Positions 1 to 7,894 of a stretch of DNA of 30,545 bases are shown here, piece after piece (within the stretch, counting starts at the first letter, position 1; each line of letters starts with the position of its first letter). The notes beneath the pieces were generated by a model, which worked only from the letters and a program-made list of their open reading frames with translations, made no database searches and was not told where the DNA came from. This DNA comes from JAVBNW01 sp031551255 (lineage in GTDB: Bacteria > Bacillota > Clostridia > Christensenellales > UBA1750). The stretch covers positions 1 to 30,545 of the forward strand of contig JAVBNW010000108.1 of NCBI GenBank assembly GCA_031551255.1, read 5' to 3'. A program made the position numbers and the translations under genes.

Positions 1-143
1 GCTTCGTGGCCCCTCGTCTTCCCAAAGAAACTGAGGTGGCTTTGTGACTGAGAAGAACGGAGTACGCGAGCTTCGTGCCCTTTGCGTCGAGTTTTTTACT
101 CCACAAAAGCGCCACAGCGGTTTTGTGGAAGAGGAGGAGCGGC
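1..143. repeat. Hairpin-bearing intergenic repeat, copy 1
   Basis: This segment recurs as a second copy at 204-341. Positions 1-37 match 204-240 exactly, and 96-143 match 294-341 with two differences; the middle parts have diverged. The conserved 3' part contains an imperfect stem: 101-108 pairs with 121-128 and 110-112 with 117-119, around a CACA loop. No coding sequence is convincing here. The left edge is cut by the window, so the repeat may extend further upstream. The role is unknown; the sequence shows only the duplication and the foldable palindrome. Confidence 0.8.
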
Positions 144-165
144 TCGCCGGGGCGCACTGCGCTCT

Positions 166-199
166 ATTCCCGTAAAACATCGTGATGTTTCACGGGAAT
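166..199. other. Long palindrome between the two repeat copies
   Basis: ATTCCCGT at 166-173 pairs with ACGGGAAT at 192-199. AAACAT at 175-180 pairs with ATGTTT at 185-190, leaving one A/C mismatch and a 4-base loop. No T-run follows on the plus strand, so it is not a clear intrinsic terminator for an upstream gene. It may be part of the repeat system or a transcript-end structure. Confidence 0.6.
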
Positions 200-203
200 T
201 GGC

Positions 204-341
204 GCTTCGTGGCCCCTCGTCTTCCCAAAGAAACTGAGGTTTCTTGGGGATTGGGAAGAGCGCACGTCTTCGTTTCTCGCCTCGTCGTTCTTCTTACTCC
301 ACAAAATCGCCACAGCGGTTTTGAGGAAGAGGAGGAGCGGC
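204..341. repeat. Hairpin-bearing intergenic repeat, copy 2
   Basis: Second copy of the repeat at 1-143. The foldable core is at 299-326 (CCACAAAA against TTTTGAGG, with CGC/GCG inside and the same CACA loop). One pair that is intact in copy 1 is broken here, and a mismatched pair in copy 1 becomes T-G here, so the general stem is kept while bases drift. A second local pairing, 221-234 with 239-268 (AAGAAAC/GTTTCTT plus CTTCCCA/TGGGAAG), exists only in this copy. The copy lies about 140 bp upstream of the ahcY start. Confidence 0.8.
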
Positions 342-352
342 GGAATGGACGA

Positions 353-376
353 GCTTTCGCACCGCAGTGCGGAAGC
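353..376. other. Hairpin in the ahcY upstream region
   Basis: GCTTTCGCAC (353-362) and GTGCGGAAGC (367-376) form a 10-pair stem with one T-G wobble and the loop CGCA. It lies upstream of the candidate -10 box of ahcY. It could be the remaining half of a terminator or part of a regulatory leader. No T-run follows, so terminator function is not supported. The rest of 342-478 shows nothing else beyond the -10 box and the ribosome binding site. Confidence 0.5.
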
Positions 377-429
377 GAGGGATATGCAGCCCGCGACGAC
401 GAGGGCTGTCCTCCCGCCGGTTTCTGTAG

Positions 430-435
430 TATAAT
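430..435 (+). promoter_or_regulatory. Candidate sigma-A -10 box for the ahcY operon
   Basis: A perfect TATAAT lies 44 bases before the ahcY ATG. The hexamer 17 bases upstream (TGTCCT at 407-412) is a poor -35, so this is a possible rather than firm promoter. The ribosome binding site GGAGG at 467-471 sits 7 bases before the start codon. Confidence 0.35.
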
Positions 436-478
436 GGCCATATATGGTATACGGTATTAGGATTATGGAGGAATTGTA

Positions 479-1726
479 ATGGGCGAAATTCGCGACGCCG
501 CTCTGGCGCCGTCGGGCGAGAAGAAAATTGAGTGGGTCAGGGCGCATATGCCGCTGCTTGCCACGATCGAAAAGCGCTTTATAAAAGAGAAGCCCTTCGC
601 GGGGTTTAAGGTTTCCATGTCGATTCATCTGGAGGCCAAGACCGCCCGCCTCGCACTACTGCTCAAGGCAGGTGGCGCTCAGGTGGCGATCACCGGCTGC
701 AACCCTTTATCCACACAGGACGACGTGGCCGCCGCCCTTGCGAAGGAAGTCGAAGTATTCGCGTATCACGCGGCGACGCCCGAGGAATACGGCCGCCATC
801 TGCGCATGGCGCTTGCGCACAGGCCGCATGTGTTTGTGGACGACGGCGGAGATTTCATCAACCTTTTGCTGGGCTCTGAAAAGGCGCTGGCCGCCGAGGT
901 CATCGGCGGCTGCGAAGAGACGACCACCGGCATCATGCGCCTGCGCGCACGGGAGAAAGACGGCCTTTTACCCTTCCCGATGTTCAACATCAACGACGCC
1001 GATTGCAAGCACCTGTTCGATAACCGCTACGGCACCGGCCAATCCGTATGGGATGGAATCACCCGCACAACCAACCTCACCATCGCGGGGCGTACGGTGG
1101 TGGTGGCAGGCTACGGTTGGTGCGGCAAGGGCATTTCCATGCGCGCCAAGGGCCTGGGGGCGAACGTGGTGGTGACCGAGATCGACCCCGTGAAGGCGAT
1201 CGAGGCCGTGATGGACGGCTTCCGCGTGATGCCCATGATGCATGCCGCCAAGATCGGCGATCTGTTCATCACCGTAACGGGCTGCAAGGACGTCATCCGC
1301 CGCGAGCACATGGATGTGATGCCCGACGGCGCGATCATGTGCAACGCGGGGCATTTCGATGTAGAAGTTTCAAGGCCCGCGCTGGAGGGCATCGCCAAGG
1401 AAGAATTCGAGGCGAGAAATAACATCCGCGGCTACCGCACGCGCGACGGGCGCACGCTGTACCTGCTGGCGGAAGGCCGGCTGGTCAACCTCGCCGCCGG
1501 GGACGGCCACCCCAGCGAAATTATGGATATGAGCTTTGCGCTGCAGGCGCTGTGCTGCGAGCACATGGCCAAACAGGGCAAGGCGCTCTATGCCGGGCTG
1601 CATTCCGTGCCGGTAGAGATCGACCAGCTCGTAGCGCGGCTGCGCCTTGAAACCATGGGCGTTTCTCTGGACGAGCTTACGAAGGAGCAAAGCGCGTACC
1701 TTGGGGGATGGGAGGCGGAAGCTTGA
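479..1726 (+). CDS. ahcY: Adenosylhomocysteinase (Thermotoga/archaeal type)
   Basis: Hydrolyses S-adenosylhomocysteine, or possibly S-inosylhomocysteine, to homocysteine plus nucleoside in the cytosol; this is part of SAM recycling. The 415-residue protein carries the family landmarks. These are the NAD-binding GYGWCGKG motif (211-218), substrate-pocket Glu147 in CEETTTG, Lys177 and Asp181 in CKHLFDN, the CNAGHFDVEV stretch (288-297) and GDGHPSEIMD (341-350). It ends soon after YLGGWEAEA and lacks the PFKPDHYRY-like tail of the long eukaryotic and proteobacterial enzymes, as in the Thermotoga and archaeal proteins. Where those long enzymes read HMTVETA in the purine pocket, this one reads HLEAKTA (50-56), so the glutamate contacting the adenine amino group is a lysine. 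The start is fixed by GGAGG 7 bases upstream. The stop overlaps the next gene's TTG start, so the two are translationally coupled. Confidence 0.95.
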   Translation: MGEIRDAALAPSGEKKIEWVRAHMPLLATIEKRFIKEKPFAGFKVSMSIHLEAKTARLALLLKAGGAQVAITGCNPLSTQDDVAAALAKEVEVFAYHAATPEEYGRHLRMALAHRPHVFVDDGGDFINLLLGSEKALAAEVIGGCEETTTGIMRLRAREKDGLLPFPMFNINDADCKHLFDNRYGTGQSVWDGITRTTNLTIAGRTVVVAGYGWCGKGISMRAKGLGANVVVTEIDPVKAIEAVMDGFRVMPMMHAAKIGDLFITVTGCKDVIRREHMDVMPDGAIMCNAGHFDVEVSRPALEGIAKEEFEARNNIRGYRTRDGRTLYLLAEGRLVNLAAGDGHPSEIMDMSFALQALCCEHMAKQGKALYAGLHSVPVEIDQLVARLRLETMGVSLDELTKEQSAYLGGWEAEA

Positions 1727-3006
1727 AGACGCTGATCGAGGCCGTCACGCTGGTGCCGATGGACGGGCGCGAGCCCATCGAGGATGCATCGATCCACATC
1801 GACGGACAGACGATCGCCTACGCCGGGCCGCGGGAAGACGCGCCGGGCTTTGCCGCGGATTCTACGATTGCCGGGCGCAACCGCATTGCGATGCCCGGGC
1901 TCGTCAACGCGCATACCCACGTTCCAATGACGCTTTTGCGCGGGTTGGGCACCGATTTGCCGCTTCACAGGTGGCTTACCGAGGCGATGTTCCCGGTAGA
2001 AGATAGGATGACCGAAGAGGACATCTACTGGGGCTCGATGCTCGGCATCATGGAAATGATCCGCTTTGGCGCCACATCGTTCTTGGATATGTATATGTTC
2101 GAGGAAGAGATCGCCCAAGCGGTGGAGAAGACCGGCGCGCGCGCGGTGCTTCACCGGAGCATTTTGGGAACCGATCAGGGCGACGAATACCGCATCGCAG
2201 AGAGCGAGGCGCTGTTTCGCAATTGGGATGGCGCATGCGATGGGCGCATCCGCGTGTTCACCGGCCCGCACGCGGAATACACCACCAACCCGGAGATGAT
2301 CCGCAAGATCGTAGAGCACGCGGATAAGCTTGGCTGCGGCGTGCATCTGCACCTGAGCGAAACGCAGGCCGAGGTGGATGGCTGCGTCGCCAGGCACGGC
2401 GTGACGCCGGTTCGGTATTTTGAGAACATGGGCATGTTCGACCGGCACGCGGTGGCCGCGCACTGCGTGGCGATTACGGAAAACGACGCTGAAATTCTCG
2501 AGCGCAAGGGCGTTTATATCGCCCATAACCCGATCAGCAACCTAAAACTCGGCTCGGGAGTGATGCCGCTGTTTCAAGGCCTGCTTCCGCGTACGGCCTT
2601 AGGCACCGACGGCGCCGCGAGTAACAATACGCTCAATATGATGGAAGAGCTGCGCGTAGCCGCGCTGCTGCACAAGGGCGCCATGCGTGACGCCACGGTG
2701 ATGAAGGCCGGGCAAGCGCTTGCCATGGCCACGGCAAACGGCGCGCAGGCGCTGGGCTTTGACGACGTTGGCGCGCTTTCTCAAGGGATGAAGGCCGATT
2801 TAATCTTGATAAAGACCACCGGCGCGCACGCGGCGCCGATGCACGATTCGGTTTCGCACATCGCCTATGCCGCGCAGGGAAGCGACGTTTCGCTGACGAT
2901 GGTGGATGGCCGCATCATTTACGAAGAAGGGCAGTTTTCCACGTTCGATGCTCAGGAAGTTATCGCCCAGGCTAAGCTGTGCGCGAAAAGGCTGATGGGA
3001 ATATAG
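1723..3006 (+). CDS. mtaD: 5-methylthioadenosine/SAH deaminase (amidohydrolase family)
   Basis: Metal-dependent amidohydrolase of the MtaD/DadD/TM0936 group, which deaminates SAH, methylthioadenosine, 5'-deoxyadenosine or adenosine to the 6-oxo (inosine) forms. Visible landmarks (numbered from the TTG) are the metal motif HTH (64-66) in VNAHTHVPMT, HLSE (210-213), His247 in AAHC and Asp296 in LGTDGAAS. I chose TTG at 1723 because GGGAGG (1710-1715) lies 7 bases before it and the protein then begins MKTLIEAVTLVPMDG, typical of the family. An in-frame ATG at 1708 would add five residues but has no ribosome binding site. The TTG overlaps the ahcY stop, a strong sign of shared function: deaminating SAH before hydrolysis, or removing adenosine after it. 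The exact substrate cannot be read from the sequence. Confidence 0.9.
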   Translation: MKTLIEAVTLVPMDGREPIEDASIHIDGQTIAYAGPREDAPGFAADSTIAGRNRIAMPGLVNAHTHVPMTLLRGLGTDLPLHRWLTEAMFPVEDRMTEEDIYWGSMLGIMEMIRFGATSFLDMYMFEEEIAQAVEKTGARAVLHRSILGTDQGDEYRIAESEALFRNWDGACDGRIRVFTGPHAEYTTNPEMIRKIVEHADKLGCGVHLHLSETQAEVDGCVARHGVTPVRYFENMGMFDRHAVAAHCVAITENDAEILERKGVYIAHNPISNLKLGSGVMPLFQGLLPRTALGTDGAASNNTLNMMEELRVAALLHKGAMRDATVMKAGQALAMATANGAQALGFDDVGALSQGMKADLILIKTTGAHAAPMHDSVSHIAYAAQGSDVSLTMVDGRIIYEEGQFSTFDAQEVIAQAKLCAKRLMGI

Positions 3007-3074
3007 TTTCTTTCGCCGTTTGTTTTGAGGAATAATGCAAAGCGGCGATTCAAAAAAGAAGAGGGGTACGTCAT

Positions 3075-4958
3075 TTGCGAGGATTGACCTTTGCCGATGG
3101 CTTTGGGCACGTAAAGCGCGCGTTTGCGCTTGTATTCTCGCTCGTTTTGTTGTGCGGCTGTTCCGGGCAGAGCGAGGCTACCGCGACGCCCGGCTCCCAG
3201 ATCCCCGGCTTTTATTCGACCGGGCAGGAGATTCAGGGCGGCGAAGACATTCAGGAACTCAACCTTAGATCCGTTACCGCGGCGGTGAGCGGGGGAGAAA
3301 CCATTCTCACGCTTTCGTTCGTAACGGGCTCTACGCTCGCGGGCGGCGCGGAAAAGCCGCTGAATGCCACGCCGCGCTATGCGATCGAGGCGCTGGAAGG
3401 CCCGGGCCGCCTGATGGTGACGCTGCCGCTCCATTACAGCGATTATTCGGGCAACGTGCCCGAACCTATGGGCCTGTTTACCGCGATGTATGCGCTTCCC
3501 GGAAAGGCGGACGAAGAAGGGACGCGGCTGTATTTTCAGTTTACCGGCAAGATCGGCTTTAAGGCGGATGAGCAAAACGGCATGCTCATTTTGCACATCG
3601 AGCCGGAAAACCCGGACGAGGAAGAGGCCTATTACACATCGCTTGCCTACGAAGACGCCACGCGCGATGTGGCCGCCTCCAACGGCATGCATCCGGTTTT
3701 ATGCGACGACGGCGAAAATATGTTGTATCTCTCGAGCCCGTTTTCCGACAATACGCAGGCCGATGAACTCATGGCGCTTCTAAACGGCCGGCTCGAAGCT
3801 TCGCAGTCCAACCAGCGCGCGGGCGTCATAACGCTTGCGGGAAACGCCGCCCCCGCGTACCAGGCGAACATTTCGCGCGACCAGCTCAAGAGCCTCGGGG
3901 CCCTGCTCACCCCGGAAGGGAAACAGGTGCTTGCGGAGCCGTGGGCTGTAGACGCGCGTTTTCTTGCGTGGATGCCCGACGGCAAAGGCCTGTGCGCGCA
4001 CCCGGTTGTACGCGCGGAGGATGGCAATCAAGTTGCGCTGGAACAGCTTTGGGTATACGATGTTAGCGGCAACCGCGAGCGCTTTATCGAAAGCGATTTT
4101 TCCTATGTGGATAGGGCGGCGCTTTCGCCGGACGGGCGTTATCTTGCGTTCATTGAGCGCGCGGAAACGAAGCGGCTCTTATATTTGTACGATTCCGCCA
4201 CCGGTCTTTTGGATTTGGCTTCCGGCGAGGGGATGGGGGACTTTACCGTGAGCTTTGCGTGGAGCGACGATAACAAGCTCTATGCGCTCAGCGGCACCGA
4301 ATCCATTCAGCTGATGAGGCTCGACCCCGCGCTGACAGGAAAGGACGATTCTCGCGTTACGGCGGTGGAAGAGCGCTACGGCGGCGCGGGGAGCGTGTTT
4401 TATGCCGGCGGCAAGGTGTATATCAGCGGCGATGTTGCGGGCAAGATTTTCTCCGTAGATCCTGCGACGGGCGAGCGGGAAGAGTTTGCTGCGGGCGATG
4501 GGTTTACCGTGTCTCCGGATGGCAAGATCATGCTGATCTCCTACTACGAGGAGGGCGGCATCGATTCTCAGACCGGGGTGAAGGTGCGCGATATTGCCAC
4601 GGGCGACGAGGTGGAGCTCACCTCCGGGCTTTCCTATCACGGCAGCTGCTGGTCGCGCGACAGTTCGTTGCTGAGCTATCTCGTAAGCAACTACGAACAG
4701 CTGGATGTTACGGAAGATTTGGAGCTTGAAGAGGTGCAGGAATCCGGCGGCGTCGGCGTGGACGGTACCAATGCGGACGACTACCCGGCAAGGCTCTATA
4801 CCTACAGCCCCTTGGAGGGCGTATGTGTTCTACGGGGAGTGTTGGCGTCCGACCTCATTTACCCCGGCCTTACGGGCAGGGAGGTCGTGCTCGTAGCGTA
4901 CCACGAGCGCGCGGATCATACCCTGATGCCGGTAACATACCGTCTAACGCTTCCCTAA
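3075..4958 (+). CDS. Lipoprotein with TolB-like beta-propeller repeats
   Basis: Probable cell-surface lipoprotein. From TTG at 3075 (GAGGGG 8 bases upstream) the protein has basic residues near 14-15, a hydrophobic core AFALVFSLVLL and a lipobox LCGC with Cys29 as the lipidated residue. After an acidic N-terminal region of about 170 residues that I do not recognise, there are TolB/WD40-like blades, for example ALSPDGRYLAFIE and FTVSPDGKIMLISYYEEGG, each with the SPDG turn. The protein is acidic (many Asp/Glu), which fits an extracytoplasmic location. It sits 68 bases after the deaminase and 22 bases before the GH2 gene, so it is probably in one transcript. No enzymatic motif is visible; a role in binding surface ligands or sensing is only inference. 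The start codon is the least certain part. Confidence 0.75.
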   Translation: MRGLTFADGFGHVKRAFALVFSLVLLCGCSGQSEATATPGSQIPGFYSTGQEIQGGEDIQELNLRSVTAAVSGGETILTLSFVTGSTLAGGAEKPLNATPRYAIEALEGPGRLMVTLPLHYSDYSGNVPEPMGLFTAMYALPGKADEEGTRLYFQFTGKIGFKADEQNGMLILHIEPENPDEEEAYYTSLAYEDATRDVAASNGMHPVLCDDGENMLYLSSPFSDNTQADELMALLNGRLEASQSNQRAGVITLAGNAAPAYQANISRDQLKSLGALLTPEGKQVLAEPWAVDARFLAWMPDGKGLCAHPVVRAEDGNQVALEQLWVYDVSGNRERFIESDFSYVDRAALSPDGRYLAFIERAETKRLLYLYDSATGLLDLASGEGMGDFTVSFAWSDDNKLYALSGTESIQLMRLDPALTGKDDSRVTAVEERYGGAGSVFYAGGKVYISGDVAGKIFSVDPATGEREEFAAGDGFTVSPDGKIMLISYYEEGGIDSQTGVKVRDIATGDEVELTSGLSYHGSCWSRDSSLLSYLVSNYEQLDVTEDLELEEVQESGGVGVDGTNADDYPARLYTYSPLEGVCVLRGVLASDLIYPGLTGREVVLVAYHERADHTLMPVTYRLTLP

Positions 4959-4980
4959 AAGCAAGGAGGGTGAACAGAAT

Positions 4981-7575
4981 ATGAGCATTCCAAGGCCCGA
5001 ACACCCGCGCCCGGATTTTATGCGCGCGGACTGGCTCAATCTCAACGGTTCATGGTCATTTGCGTTTGAAGAGGGACGGATGGATCAGCACAGTGCGCTC
5101 GGCAGAGAAATTAAGGTGCCGTTTTCTTGGACGAGCCCGCTGTCGGGCGTTGAGGAAGACAAAAAGGGCGCGGCGTGGTATGCGCGCGAAGTCGCCTGGC
5201 AGCCGCGCAGGGCGGGGGATCATATTTGGCTTTGCTTCATGGCGGTCGATTACAGCTGCGATGTGTATGTCAACGGCGAAAAGCTCGGTAGCCACATCGG
5301 CGGGTACGACACGTTTTCCTTCGACGCGACGAAGGCGTGGAAGGAAGGCCCAAACCGCATTGTCGTGCGCGCGCAGGACGACGACCTGGATGCGCAGCCG
5401 CGCGGCAAGCAGGGCTACGGCAACGCGCGGGGTATTTGGCAGACGGTCTACCTCGAGGCGCGGCCAGAGCATTTTATCCAGGCGATCCGCATCGAGGCGA
5501 ATATCGACGGAAACGTCAACGCGCATGTCGCCTCCACCGGCGAAGGTGAGCCCGCGCTCGACTTCGGCGAAGGCGCGCGCGGCGGGCGGGAGCTTTCCAT
5601 CGCCTCGCCAAGGCTCTGGTCGCCCCAAGACCCATACCTGTACGAGGGTACGATCGCGGTGGGAGACGACGTCGTTTTCACGTATTTCGGCATTCGCGAA
5701 ATCGGCTCCACGATCTTTGGAAAGCGCAAGACGAAGTGGATTACGCTCAACCGCGAGCCTATATATCTAAACGGAACGCTGGATCAGTCCTTTAACCCGC
5801 ACGGCTTTTTCACCCTGCCCACCGAGCAGGATGTGATCGACGAGGTGATGCGCTTAAAGGCCGTAGGCCTTAACCTGGTGCGCATCCACATCAAGCCCGA
5901 GGAGCCGCGCAAGCTGTATTGGCTCGACAAGCTGGGCGTGATGGTGATGGCGGACATGGCTTGCTTCTGGGGCGAGCCGGTCGCGGAAACCCGCGCGCAG
6001 TACGAGCGCGAGCTCGACGCTTTCATCCGCAGGGATTGGAACCACCCTTCGATCATCGCCTGGGTGATTTTCAACGAAACCTGGGGGCTGTTCAGCCAAG
6101 TCGAGGGGGGAAGGGTGTATACCGAAAATACGCGCGCCTGGGTGCTTTCGATGTATGAAAAAGTCAAGGCGATGGATGCTCATCGCTTGGTCGAAGATAA
6201 CAGCCCCTGCAACTACGACCACGTGAAGACCGATATCAACACCTGGCACTTTTACATCAACGGCTACCGGGCCGTGAAGGACCATATCGCCGATGCCGTA
6301 TCCTCCTCCTACCCCGGTTCCAAGTGGAATTACATAAACGGATACGTGCAGGACGACGCGCCGCTGATGAACAGCGAGTGCGGCATGGTGTGGGGCGTAA
6401 ACGGATCGGCGGGCGAGAGCGACATTGCCTGGCACTACCACTACATGCTCAACGAGTACCGGCTGCATGACGCGATGTGCGGGTTCGTGTTTACCGAGTT
6501 TCACGACGTCGTCAACGAGTTCAACGGCTATTACCGCCTGTACAACCAGCCCAAGGATTTCGGCTACCACGGGTTTTGCGAGGGGATGACCGTCGCCGAT
6601 CTTCACGCGGCGGATTTTATCGCCTACGACGCGCCGCCGTGCCGCACCGTCGGCGGAGAACAGGTGGTTTCCACCCGGCTTATCCACTCCAACTTCGATG
6701 CGGCCACCCACGGCAAGGCGATGACGCTGCGCTGGCGGCTGTGGCACGAGGGGGAGGCGTGGAAGAGGGAAGACGCATCCGGCGTGCTCTCCTTTGTATG
6801 CGAGGGCTACGGCGCGCGCGACCTTGGGGATCTTACGGTAAAAATGCCGCTGGAAGACGCCGTTGCGGTGCTTAGCTGGCAGCTCGAATGCGAAGGCAAG
6901 GTGCTTTCCCGCAACTTCACCACCTTCGACGTGCGCGGCATTTCCATGGGCGAATCGGTGAAACCCGCCGATTTTACGAATGCAAAATGGGATTTGCAGT
7001 GGTCGGCGCTCTCCGGGCACAAGGTGTGCGGCGCGGGCAAGGGGCATTTCCGCTATCAGTTCGACGTCTCGTCGCTATACGACGAGGACGCGCCCGCGTC
7101 TTTAACGCTGTGCTTTGAGGCCGGGGCGAAGCGGGTGCTGAAAAAGGACGCCGCCAAGGGCGAGCGCTACCAGGTGCCCGACAATATGTTCACCAGCGGC
7201 GCGTTCACCATCGACCCCGGAGAAAACCCGAATTCGTACTTCATGAGCGACGATTCGGCGTTCCCCAGCGATATCGAAGTGTGGATAGAGGGCCAGCGCG
7301 CGCATGCGGAAACCCTGCCGGACGATCCGGCCGACAGCCGCGGCGTGTTGTCGTGGCACTACCAGCCCCGCGACCGCGTGCTGGACGAAGCGGGCTCGTA
7401 CGGCTACCTCGTCAGGGCCAAGGTGCCTAAAAAGGTTATGGACAAGATCGCGGGCGGTCTGGAGAGCATCTCGGTCGAGATCCGCGCGGTGAGCGGCGGC
7501 GGCCTGGCAATCTACGGCCGCGACGCTGGCAGGTACGCGATGGATATCGTGCTGCTGCCGGGCTTTGAACGCTGA
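4981..7575 (+). CDS. Glycoside hydrolase family 2 protein
   Basis: Retaining exo-glycosidase of the beta-galactosidase/beta-glucuronidase/beta-mannosidase clan (GH2). Order of parts in 864 residues: an N-terminal jelly-roll sugar-binding domain beginning RPDFMRADWLNLNGSWSF; a short immunoglobulin-like strand region around 160-245; a TIM barrel from about 255; and a long C-terminal beta-rich extension after about 560. The acid/base glutamate is Glu366 in VIFNETWG, and the likely nucleophile is Glu466 in LMNSECGMVWG. There is no signal peptide, so it is probably cytosolic and acts on imported oligosaccharides. AAGGAGGG precedes the ATG by 10 bases. Substrate specificity cannot be assigned from these motifs. 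Transcription probably stops at the hairpin right after the stop codon. Confidence 0.9.
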   Translation: MSIPRPEHPRPDFMRADWLNLNGSWSFAFEEGRMDQHSALGREIKVPFSWTSPLSGVEEDKKGAAWYAREVAWQPRRAGDHIWLCFMAVDYSCDVYVNGEKLGSHIGGYDTFSFDATKAWKEGPNRIVVRAQDDDLDAQPRGKQGYGNARGIWQTVYLEARPEHFIQAIRIEANIDGNVNAHVASTGEGEPALDFGEGARGGRELSIASPRLWSPQDPYLYEGTIAVGDDVVFTYFGIREIGSTIFGKRKTKWITLNREPIYLNGTLDQSFNPHGFFTLPTEQDVIDEVMRLKAVGLNLVRIHIKPEEPRKLYWLDKLGVMVMADMACFWGEPVAETRAQYERELDAFIRRDWNHPSIIAWVIFNETWGLFSQVEGGRVYTENTRAWVLSMYEKVKAMDAHRLVEDNSPCNYDHVKTDINTWHFYINGYRAVKDHIADAVSSSYPGSKWNYINGYVQDDAPLMNSECGMVWGVNGSAGESDIAWHYHYMLNEYRLHDAMCGFVFTEFHDVVNEFNGYYRLYNQPKDFGYHGFCEGMTVADLHAADFIAYDAPPCRTVGGEQVVSTRLIHSNFDAATHGKAMTLRWRLWHEGEAWKREDASGVLSFVCEGYGARDLGDLTVKMPLEDAVAVLSWQLECEGKVLSRNFTTFDVRGISMGESVKPADFTNAKWDLQWSALSGHKVCGAGKGHFRYQFDVSSLYDEDAPASLTLCFEAGAKRVLKKDAAKGERYQVPDNMFTSGAFTIDPGENPNSYFMSDDSAFPSDIEVWIEGQRAHAETLPDDPADSRGVLSWHYQPRDRVLDEAGSYGYLVRAKVPKKVMDKIAGGLESISVEIRAVSGGGLAIYGRDAGRYAMDIVLLPGFER

Positions 7576-7594
7576 TTCGGGGCATGGATAGCAA

Positions 7595-7632
7595 GGGATG
7601 CTTAACCAATCGCGGTTAAGCGTCCCTTTTTT
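7595..7632 (+). terminator. Intrinsic terminator after the GH2 gene
   Basis: GGGATGCTTAACC (7595-7607) pairs with GGTTAAGCGTCCC (7614-7626) over 13 positions with one T-G pair, and the stem is followed directly by six T residues (7627-7632). It lies 20 bases after the GH2 stop, but it belongs to repeated element A, since a weaker version stands at the same place in copy 2. Confidence 0.85.
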
Positions 7633-7759
7633 ATTCACCAAGCGGCTATCTATGTCAAGGCCGGGTGAAGCCTCGCAAGGAAAACCTCCATCCTTTCCCT
7701 GGCATTTACCAAATCGTGCGCATGGCAGATAGGTTGGTGTCTAGCTACGAAAACACATA

Positions 7760-7788
7760 TTGACCCGAAATGCCTTCCGTGCTATGGT
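7760..7788 (+). promoter_or_regulatory. Sigma-A promoter inside element A, copy 1
   Basis: TTGACC (7760-7765), a 17-base spacer, then TATGGT (7783-7788). The whole 29-base block is identical in copy 2 at 9022-9050, while the DNA on both sides varies, which argues that the promoter is under selection. A second, weaker option for the gene downstream is an extended -10 box TGATATAGT at 7858-7866. Confidence 0.7.
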
Positions 7789-7894
7789 TACCTTAAAAAT
7801 TCTGGCGGTGCAGGGTATTTATATTTTGAACATGACATACAGTTGTCGTGTTTTGTGTGATATAGTTGGTTCAAAAGAAAAAGGAGTACTGGAT

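Larger units (their letters stand above)
7575..7828 (+). repeat. 5' cassette element A, copy 1
   Basis: This ~254 bp segment recurs with high but imperfect identity at 8838-9089. Both copies share, in order: ATTCGGGGCATGGATAGCA; a terminator-like hairpin; a middle part with complementary CTATCT (7650s) and AGATAG (7730s) blocks; an identical promoter TTGACC-N17-TATGGT; and a leader ending near TTTATATTT. The element starts exactly at the stop codon of the GH2 gene and ends about 67 bases before the next gene. Similarity to copy 2 fades immediately outside these limits. Apart from this element, 7576-7894 contains no gene. Confidence 0.85.

Noticed and set aside
182..460. Open reading frame of 92 codons upstream of ahcY, and overlapping frames on the other strand
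   Set aside because: It runs through the repeat and hairpins, has no ribosome binding site, and resembles no protein family.
320..478. Possible SAH riboswitch before ahcY (GAGGAGCGGC-like string)
   Set aside because: The string lies in the repeated element and also occurs in the first copy at 130-143. The SAH riboswitch pairing pattern is not present around it.
1708..1722. ATG at 1708 as start of the deaminase
   Set aside because: It has no upstream ribosome binding site and would add GGGSL ahead of a family-typical N-terminus. TTG 1723 has GGGAGG at ideal spacing.
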